From assembly GCA_946480705.1 (NCBI GenBank), contig CAMLLF010000334.1:1-5280 (forward strand): DNA of 5,280 bases, in the 5' to 3' direction. How positions within the stretch are numbered: position 1 is the stretch's first letter; every line of letters begins with the position of its first letter. A program made the translations under genes and the position numbers. The notes beneath the pieces are model-generated. The model was not told the DNA's origin and did no database searches. It was given only the letters and a program-made list of their open reading frames with translations. This DNA is from an uncultured Lysobacteraceae bacterium (lineage in GTDB: Bacteria > Pseudomonadota > Gammaproteobacteria > Xanthomonadales > Rhodanobacteraceae). Positions 1 through 5,280 of the stretch are shown here, piece by piece.

Positions 1-928
<928 letters not shown>

Positions 929-978
929 ATCGCCGGGAACGGGTTGCCGATGGATCGGACGAGCGGCGCGGGGTGTGC

Positions 979-3417
979 TCAGAACCAGAAGCCGAAATTC
1001 ATCCCGACGGTTCGTGGCGGCAGGTATTGCGAGACGTATTCAAAGCCGCTGGCGACGGCCGTCCTGCCCGCGCTCGTGCGCACCTTCTTGTCTTCGGCGT
1101 TGTCGACGTAGAGGTCGAGGTACCAGGTGCCGTTCGGATTGATATAGCGCATGCTCAGATCGGTGCGGGTGTAGCTGGACTGCTTGTCGCCGTCGCCGAG
1201 GTTGAACGCGCTGAGCCAGCTCTCGGTCTCGTAGTGGGTACTGATGCGCGGAGTCAGCCGCGCGCCGCTGGAGAAGCGGAAATCGTGCTCGTAGACCAGG
1301 GTGAACGCGGCATCGGGGGCGTGTGCGAGTTCGTTGCCCGAGACGTCCAGACAGTTGCCGATGCCCGATTCGGCCGGGCAGGGCGGCAGGCCCTGATAGT
1401 CGTTGGAACCGGCATACGGCAGGGTGCCGAGCTTCTTGTGCGGAATCGCCGAGAACACGAACTGCAGGCGGTCGACGTCGGTCAGGCGCGCATTCAGTTC
1501 GGATTCGAATCCCCAGACCTTGGTGCTGCCCTTCACGTTCGAGAAGCCGAGTCCGCGGCTGCCGTCGACGAACGTGATCGGCGCGGCAAGCTGGAAGTCC
1601 TTGAAATCCTCGTAATAGAACGCGTTGTTCCAGACCACCTGTCCATCGAGGAAGGACGACTTGGCACCGATCTCGAAATTGGTCAGCTCCTCGTGCCGGT
1701 ACGGCACGCCGCCGTCCTGCAGGCCACCGGACTTGTAGCCCGTCGACACGCTGGCGTAGAGCAAGAAGTCCGCCGCCACGTCGTAGTCCGCGCGCGCCAG
1801 CCAGGTCAACTGGCCGTGGTCGTACTGGCCGTCGTTGATGCCGCCGATGCCAAATCCGAAACCGTTCTCGTTGCTCGGAATCGTGCCCGGGGCGATCGGA
1901 ACCTGCGGAATGTCGGGATTGCCGTAGCCCTGCCAGCCCCAGCCGCGGCCACCGATGTTCTCCTTCGCGTCATCGGTGTAGCGCAGGCCGCCGGTCAGGC
2001 GGAATGCATCCGATACGTTCCAGGTGGCCTGGCCGAAGACGGCCTTGGAATCGACGGTCTGCTTGGGCTGGATGAACGAGCCTTGCCAGGCGACCGTGCC
2101 CTGCTGGGTGCCATTGAAGATCGGGATATCGAAACGGATCTTGTTCTTCTCGGCGGCGTAGTAGAGCCCGAGGATCCAGTCGACGGTGTTCTCGCCGTTC
2201 GAGGTCAGGTTCAGTTCGTGGCTGTGATTGCGATAGACCGAATAGTTGGTGCGGTCCTGCTGGTAGGTCGCGCCGGTCGCGAAACTGGTCGGCACCTGCA
2301 CGCCGCCGTCCTGATCGAAATCCGCCGATCCTTCGAAGCGGCTGATGCCGGCAATGTAGGACAGCGACAGGTAGTCGCTGAGCTGCCAGTCCATGCGGCT
2401 GCGCAAGGTGTTCACCTCGCGATCGAGCGACGGCGCCGTGTCGATGAGCGCGGACCAGAAATCCTGGCCCGCGCGCGGCTTCTGCATCAGGTTCATGCTC
2501 GGCGTGCCGGTATCGCGGAAATATTCGTAGGCCACGTTCCAGCTGAACGCGTCGCTCGGCTGGAGCAGGCTGCTGATCCGAATCGCGGTCTGGTTCTGCG
2601 CGTTGTACTTGTCGCCGCCGGCGACGAACAGATTGGCATTGATGGGCTGGAACGCGGCCGGATCGCCTCCCGACGCCAGGTAGGCGGCGCGCTGCGACTC
2701 GACCGAAGGCAGCAGTGCGCTGGGATTCTGGTATTCGACGTAGCCCTCGTGCTGTTCGTGGGCGAAGGCGACGCGCATCGCCCAGGTATCGCTGATGGGC
2801 AGGTTGAAGGCGCCGCGGCCGCCGAGGCGCGCGTAGTTGCCGAAGCCGAACTGCAGATTCCCCGAGCTGTCGCCGATCACGGGCTTCGCCGTCTGCATGT
2901 TGACCGCGCCGACCGTCGAGTTGCGACCCCACAGCGTGCCTTGCGGTCCGCGCAGCACCTCGACCGATTCGAGATCGAGCAGCAACGAGGCGGCACCCTC
3001 CGCGCGCGGCGTGTAGATGCCGTCGACAAACAGGGCGACCTCCGGATCGGCGTATTCGGTCTTGGCGCTGTCGTTGCCGATGCCGCGCAGGGTCAGCGTG
3101 ATCACACCGTGGTCGCCCTGGGTGGTCGCGGCAAACCCAGGTACTAGGCTGGTGATGTCCTGCACCGTGATCACGCGTTCCTTGTCCAGCGACTGCGCAC
3201 TGATCGCGGTGATCGCGACCGGTGTCTTCTGTAGCGGCGTGCTGCGCTTGGTCGCCGTCACCGTGACCAGGTCGAGCGCAGTGGTCTCGGCATCGCCGCC
3301 GGCGTCCGGCGCCGACGTCGAACCTGCGCCGGCATCGCCCTGCGCCGCCGCCATGGCCGAACTGGCCGCGAGCACCGCGGCGATAGAACGGTGAAGCAAG
3401 GTCTTGCGAACGAACAT
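979..3417 (-). CDS. TonB-dependent outer-membrane receptor, probably for a carbohydrate
   Basis: This is a complete 812-residue outer-membrane active transporter energised by TonB-ExbBD. Residues 1 to about 25 (MFVRKTLLHRSIAAVLAASS onward) form a signal peptide ending in an Ala-rich cleavage region. A TonB-box-like DLVTVTATKR is at 49-58. The plug domain covers about 61-178 and includes PLQKTPVAITAIS, LVPGF and VEVLRGPQGTLWGRNSTVG. The 22-strand barrel fills the rest and ends in the aromatic residue Phe812 (FGFWF), as expected for BAM-dependent insertion. The start at 3417 is favoured by GGGAGGGG seven nt upstream; an in-frame ATG at 3498 would add 27 residues in front of the signal peptide and is rejected. 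The downstream GH1 gene and upstream LacI-type palindromes suggest uptake of a glycoside or oligosaccharide rather than a siderophore, but substrate cannot be read from the sequence. Confidence 0.95.
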   Translation of the reverse strand: MFVRKTLLHRSIAAVLAASSAMAAAQGDAGAGSTSAPDAGGDAETTALDLVTVTATKRSTPLQKTPVAITAISAQSLDKERVITVQDITSLVPGFAATTQGDHGVITLTLRGIGNDSAKTEYADPEVALFVDGIYTPRAEGAASLLLDLESVEVLRGPQGTLWGRNSTVGAVNMQTAKPVIGDSSGNLQFGFGNYARLGGRGAFNLPISDTWAMRVAFAHEQHEGYVEYQNPSALLPSVESQRAAYLASGGDPAAFQPINANLFVAGGDKYNAQNQTAIRISSLLQPSDAFSWNVAYEYFRDTGTPSMNLMQKPRAGQDFWSALIDTAPSLDREVNTLRSRMDWQLSDYLSLSYIAGISRFEGSADFDQDGGVQVPTSFATGATYQQDRTNYSVYRNHSHELNLTSNGENTVDWILGLYYAAEKNKIRFDIPIFNGTQQGTVAWQGSFIQPKQTVDSKAVFGQATWNVSDAFRLTGGLRYTDDAKENIGGRGWGWQGYGNPDIPQVPIAPGTIPSNENGFGFGIGGINDGQYDHGQLTWLARADYDVAADFLLYASVSTGYKSGGLQDGGVPYRHEELTNFEIGAKSSFLDGQVVWNNAFYYEDFKDFQLAAPITFVDGSRGLGFSNVKGSTKVWGFESELNARLTDVDRLQFVFSAIPHKKLGTLPYAGSNDYQGLPPCPAESGIGNCLDVSGNELAHAPDAAFTLVYEHDFRFSSGARLTPRISTHYETESWLSAFNLGDGDKQSSYTRTDLSMRYINPNGTWYLDLYVDNAEDKKVRTSAGRTAVASGFEYVSQYLPPRTVGMNFGFWF

Positions 3418-3489
3418 GGGTGTACCCCTCCCGATGATGACGCCCTCTGAGCCAGTCTCCGAGCGCCTGTGATTACCCGCTGGCGACGC

Positions 3490-3518
3490 AGAGTGCATAC
3501 CGATGGCAGCGCTGTCAA
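3490..3518 (-). promoter_or_regulatory. Possible sigma70 promoter of the TonB receptor gene
   Basis: On the minus strand a perfect -35 hexamer TTGACA lies at 3518-3513, inside operator A. At 17-bp spacing the -10 position reads CACTCT (3495-3490), a poor match to TATAAT. If used, transcription would begin near 3483 and give a leader of about 65 nt before the receptor ATG. The perfect -35 and its overlap with an operator support the call; the weak -10 argues against it, and a regulator-dependent or different promoter remains possible. Confidence 0.3.
3504..3517. promoter_or_regulatory. LacI-type operator A (TGGCAGCGCTGTCA)
   Basis: This 14-bp site differs by one base (3506) from the perfect palindrome TGACAGCGCTGTCA, and its axis lies on a central CG, typical of LacI-family operators. 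It is the site nearest the TonB receptor gene and overlaps that gene's candidate -35 element, consistent with repression by steric block. No regulator gene is present in the window, so the LacI-family assignment rests on site architecture and on the sugar-uptake context. Confidence 0.65.
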
Positions 3519-3526
3519 TCGAAGTT

Positions 3527-3540
3527 TGATAGCGCTGTCA
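3527..3540. promoter_or_regulatory. LacI-type operator B (TGATAGCGCTGTCA)
   Basis: The second copy differs by one base (3530) from TGACAGCGCTGTCA. Its axis is 23 bp from that of site A, about two helical turns, so two dimers could bind on the same face of the DNA. It is followed by TTCGG, giving a GTCATTCGG direct repeat shared with site C. Confidence 0.65.
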
Positions 3541-3570
3541 TTCGGTGAAAACCGCTGCTGCAACGCAAAA

Positions 3571-3584
3571 TGACAGCGCAGTCA
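3571..3584. promoter_or_regulatory. LacI-type operator C (TGACAGCGCAGTCA)
   Basis: The third copy differs by one base (3580) from TGACAGCGCTGTCA. Its axis is 44 bp from site B and 67 bp from site A. It lies on the side of the intergenic region nearer the halogenase remnant, so it may once have controlled that gene, or it may help loop or co-operatively occupy the shared control region. The flanking GTCATTCGG (3581-3589) repeats that of site B (3537-3545) exactly. Confidence 0.6.
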
Positions 3585-3594
3585 TTCGGGCGTA

Positions 3595-3638
3595 CGGTGC
3601 GCGGCTCGGCGTCGACCCGGCGCGCCGTCAGCGCACCG
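3595..3638 (+). repeat. 8-bp inverted repeat in the leader of the halogenase remnant
   Basis: CGGTGCGC at 3595-3602 pairs exactly with GCGCACCG at 3631-3638 across a 28-nt GC-rich loop. The second arm ends two bases before the GGGAG ribosome binding site at 3641-3645. A leader hairpin affecting translation is possible, but an 8-bp GC-only match in such GC-rich DNA could be chance. Confidence 0.3.
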
Positions 3639-3654
3639 ATCGGGAGCTGCAACC

Positions 3655-3903
3655 ATGCCGCGGAGCGTATTGATCGCGGGCGGCGGAACGGCTGGCTGTG
3701 CGCCTGCCATCCCGCGAAGACCCTCAATCTGCGGACGGACACCGGGCGGCGTGCGCATCCAACTCGTCGAGTTGCCCGAAATCGGCATTCTCGGCGTCGG
3801 CGAGGGCATGTTCCCGTCAATCCGCGGCGCGGTCTTATCCCGTTGCTGCTGCGCCGCCGTCGGTCGAGAATCGGCCATCCACTGCGCAGGACGCATCCGA
3901 TGA
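3655..3903 (+). pseudogene. Truncated, frameshifted 5' remnant of a flavin-dependent tryptophan-halogenase-like gene
   Basis: The start is well formed: GGGAG at 3641-3645 lies nine nt before ATG 3655. The product begins PRSVLIAGGGTAG, the FAD-binding Rossmann motif of the PrnA-type family. From 3748 it resumes the family pattern as GVRIQLVELPEIGILGVGEG, then MFPSIRG. Between these stretches the family-like residues (GWLCACHPAKTLNL) are read in another frame (about 3690-3744), implying a net one-base loss near 3690-3699 and a compensating gain near 3744-3748. After about 3830 no family resemblance remains, and the frame stops at 3903, giving 82 codons against about 500 in intact halogenases; the WxWxIP region is absent. 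Such genes often accompany sugar TonB receptors in Proteobacteria, where their role is not halogenation of a known metabolite. The stop overlaps the dapB start as ATGA. A short, still translated leader peptide cannot be excluded. Confidence 0.75.
3843..3871 (+). promoter_or_regulatory. Weak candidate promoter for dapB
   Basis: TTGCTG (3843-3848) and GAGAAT (3866-3871) are 17 bp apart, matching three and four of six consensus bases. Transcription from here would start near 3878 and place the dapB ribosome binding site (AGGA, 3888-3891) close to the 5' end. The element begins just after the point where halogenase similarity stops, which would fit retention of the original dapB promoter at the junction. 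The match is weak and could be chance. Confidence 0.25.
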
Positions 3904-4709
3904 ACGACGAGGGACGCCGCATTCATGTGGCGCTGCATGGCGCGAGCGGGCGCATGGGGCAGGCGGTGCTGCGCGCGGCGCGGCAGTGCGACATGGTCAT
4001 TTCCGCCGCGCTGGTGCGCCCGGGTTCTGCGCTGATCGACGTGCCGTTGCGCCAGATTCTCGGCGAGAGCGTGGGCGAGCTCGAGTTCCGCGCTGCGCTC
4101 GATCCCGACGTGACGGTCGACGCGCTCGTCGATTTCAGCGGGCCGCATGCGTTCGATGCGGCGCTTGCGCTGGCGCTCGAACGCCGCGCCGCGTTCGTGA
4201 GCGGCACGACCGGCCTTTCGCCGCATCAGCTCGGTGAAATGCATCGCGCATCGGCTGCGATTCCCGTGCTGTGGACGTCCAATTTCAGTCTCGGCGTCGC
4301 GCTCATGCGCCGTTTCGCGCGCGTCGCGGCGAGGGTGCTGCCGGACTGGGATTGCGAGATCGTCGAGATGCATCACCGGCGCAAGGCCGACGCGCCGTCG
4401 GGCACCGCGCTGACGCTCGGCGAGGCGGTCGCGGAAGGGCGCGGCCTTGCGCTCGATGCGGTCGCCGCGCACGGCCGCTGCGGTCAGACCGGCGCGCGGC
4501 CGCCCGGTCAGATCGGTTTCCATGCGCTGCGCGGCGGAGACGTCGTCGGCGAGCATACGGTCATCTTCGCGAGCGACGACGAGCGCATCGAATTCACGCA
4601 TCGTGCGGCGAACCGCGAGATCTTCGCGCGCGGCGCGCTGCTCGCCGCGCGCTGGCTCGCGGCGGCGAAGCCGGGCCGCTATGACATGGATGACGTGCTC
4701 GGCGACTGA
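3900..4709 (+). CDS. dapB: 4-hydroxy-tetrahydrodipicolinate reductase
   Basis: DapB reduces 4-hydroxy-tetrahydrodipicolinate with NAD(P)H to tetrahydrodipicolinate, in the cytoplasmic diaminopimelate/lysine pathway that also supplies peptidoglycan. The protein has 269 residues, close to the 273 of the E. coli enzyme. The N-terminal nucleotide-binding motif is GASGRMG, followed by VDFSGP and GTTG at 102-105. The substrate-binding and catalytic segment is EMHHRRKADAPSGTAL, with His158 and Lys162 matching the E. coli His159/Lys163 pair. GFHALRGGDVVGEHTV and the closing FARGALLAARWL segment are also typical. The start at 3900 is set by homology and by AGGA at 3888-3891, eight nt upstream; the frame stays open to 3570 but that extension is arginine-rich with no family resemblance. 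The gene overlaps the halogenase-remnant stop codon by ATGA, which would allow translational coupling. No key residue is missing, so the enzyme should be functional. Confidence 0.97.
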   Translation: MNDEGRRIHVALHGASGRMGQAVLRAARQCDMVISAALVRPGSALIDVPLRQILGESVGELEFRAALDPDVTVDALVDFSGPHAFDAALALALERRAAFVSGTTGLSPHQLGEMHRASAAIPVLWTSNFSLGVALMRRFARVAARVLPDWDCEIVEMHHRRKADAPSGTALTLGEAVAEGRGLALDAVAAHGRCGQTGARPPGQIGFHALRGGDVVGEHTVIFASDDERIEFTHRAANREIFARGALLAARWLAAAKPGRYDMDDVLGD

Positions 4710-4725
4710 AGCGGCGCGACGGCGG

Positions 4726-5046
4726 TCAGTGACGGCCGCCCGGCGAAAAGATCAGCACGACCAGGCCGAGCAACAGCAGCGCGATTCCGACGAGGATCGC
4801 CGCGGCGATGCCGAGCCCCCATGCGGTGCGCGATTCCCGCCGGCGCAGGAAATGCGCGGCGAGCGTGAGCAGCGCAATCCACGGCGCGGTGAGAAAGGCG
4901 AGAAACGCCGGCAGCGGATGCAGGCTCGGCAGTACCGACCACATCGCCGCATGGCCGCCGAGCAGGGCAATCAGCCCGATGCCGCCACTCTTGGCCAGCG
5001 AGCCTCGGAATGCGTCTTGCGGCGCCTGCGCCGGGTCGGGATTCAT
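4726..5046 (-). CDS. Small predicted inner-membrane protein, function unknown
   Basis: I do not recognise this 106-residue protein. After a polar N-terminus (MNPDPAQAPQDAFRGSLAKS) it has a moderately hydrophobic stretch at about 21-40, a clear membrane segment at 46-67 (FLAFLTAPWIALLTLAAHFL), a basic turn RRRESR at 68-73, and a very hydrophobic segment at 75-100 (AAAILVGIALLLLGLVVLIF), then SPGGRH. The basic turn suggests that loop faces the cytoplasm. ATG 5046 is preceded by GGGAG (5061-5057) ten nt upstream. A longer frame opens at 5223, but the extra 59 residues are arginine-rich and cross a T-run, so they are rejected. The gene converges on dapB with 16 bp between stop codons. The patterned hydrophobicity and the good start favour a real gene. 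Confidence 0.65.
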   Translation of the reverse strand: MNPDPAQAPQDAFRGSLAKSGGIGLIALLGGHAAMWSVLPSLHPLPAFLAFLTAPWIALLTLAAHFLRRRESRTAWGLGIAAAILVGIALLLLGLVVLIFSPGGRH

Positions 5047-5102
5047 ACGGTGCGTGCTCCCGATTGCAGCAGGGCGATGGCGCGAGTGTGCACCGATTCC
5101 CG

Positions 5103-5124
5103 AAAAAAAAGCCGCGCAGGCGCG
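5103..5124 (-). terminator. Weak terminator-like element: CGCG hairpin followed by eight T on the minus strand
   Basis: On the minus strand CGCG-CCTG-CGCG (5124-5113) is followed by GC and then eight T (5110-5103). The T-run is striking in DNA this rich in GC, but the stem is only four pairs with a four-base loop, short for efficient intrinsic termination. It lies upstream of the small membrane protein gene and would stop transcripts entering from the right. It could also simply be an A/T tract in that gene's promoter region. Confidence 0.3.
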
Positions 5125-5156
5125 TACCGACCAAGGTCTCGACGACGCGCGACGAG

Positions 5157-5185
5157 TGGACACATGGTTCGCTGCCGCATAAAAT
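5157..5185 (+). promoter_or_regulatory. Sigma70-like promoter pointing right, off the window
   Basis: TGGACA (5157-5162) and TAAAAT (5180-5185) each match five of six consensus bases, with the optimal 17-bp spacing. Transcription would begin near 5192. No ATG follows before the window ends; only a GTG at 5271 without a ribosome binding site is seen, so the leader is probably at least about 90 nt. In many Gammaproteobacteria carA follows dapB, so carA is a candidate for the driven gene, but that is inference from gene order only. The region 5186-5280 shows no convincing coding sequence. Confidence 0.5.
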
Positions 5186-5280
5186 CGCGCCTCGCCTCGA
5201 TTCCCTTTTCCCGCCCAATCCACGGACTGGTAGCGCCAGCCCGCGGGTTTTCGCGCACCTGAGTTTGGCGGTGCCGGGCC

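Noticed and set aside
3418..3498. An upstream ATG (3498) for the TonB receptor
   Set aside because: It would put 27 polar residues ahead of a normal signal peptide, while ATG 3417 has GGGAGGGG at ideal spacing.
3570..3899. A 110-residue N-terminal extension of DapB (start at 3570)
   Set aside because: The extension is arginine-rich, lies out of frame with the halogenase remnant for most of its length, and has no family counterpart. Start 3900 has a ribosome binding site and gives the normal DapB length.
3582..4601. A 339-codon open frame on the minus strand opposite dapB
   Set aside because: DapB on the plus strand is unambiguous; the minus-strand product is a motif-free Arg/Ala-rich shadow.
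4721..4740. GGCGG/CCGCC dyad at the convergent ends of dapB and the membrane protein gene, as a shared terminator
   Set aside because: The stem is five pairs with a ten-base loop and has no T-run on either strand; in DNA of this composition it is not distinguishable from chance.
4447..5262. A 271-codon open frame on the plus strand over the dapB end and the membrane protein gene
   Set aside because: It begins inside dapB in another frame, is dominated by Arg and Ser, and covers the region opposite the more credible membrane protein.

Overview
This is a GC-rich bacterial window, probably from a Gammaproteobacterium of the Xanthomonadales/Lysobacterales type. That placement is inferred from a carbohydrate-type TonB receptor with LacI-like operators, a tryptophan-halogenase-like sequence beside it, and the DapB sequence; the window holds no rRNA or other definitive marker. 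It has two parts that meet near position 3830.

Left part (1 to about 3830): a sugar-uptake locus. On the minus strand a complete TonB-dependent outer-membrane receptor (3417 to 979) is followed after 187 bp by the first ~263 codons of a family 1 glycoside hydrolase (791 to the left edge). The pair reads as 'import a glycoside, then hydrolyse it in the cytoplasm'. The 237 bp upstream of the receptor hold three near-identical 14-bp palindromes close to TGACAGCGCTGTCA, centred on CG as LacI-family operators usually are. On the other side of this control region, on the plus strand, is the 5' end of a flavin-dependent tryptophan-halogenase-like gene (from 3655). It keeps its ribosome binding site, start codon, FAD-binding GGGTAG and the GVGEG/FPSIR motif. 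It carries two apparent compensating frameshifts and loses all resemblance to the family after about 60 residues, so I call it a pseudogene remnant.

Right part (about 3830 to 5280): core metabolism. A complete dapB (3900 to 4709, lysine/diaminopimelate biosynthesis) starts with an ATGA overlap with the stop codon of the halogenase remnant. A 106-residue predicted membrane protein of unknown function (5046 to 4726, minus) converges on dapB with only 16 bp between the two stop codons. Beyond it a good sigma70-like promoter points rightward off the window. By the common dapB-carA-carB gene order this could be the carA promoter, but no coding sequence for it is visible.

I found no wholly new system. 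The points most worth checking are the halogenase-remnant/dapB junction, the triple operator array, and a 13-bp perfect inverted repeat between the receptor and hydrolase genes. Most long open frames opposite or out of frame with these genes are GC-driven shadows.
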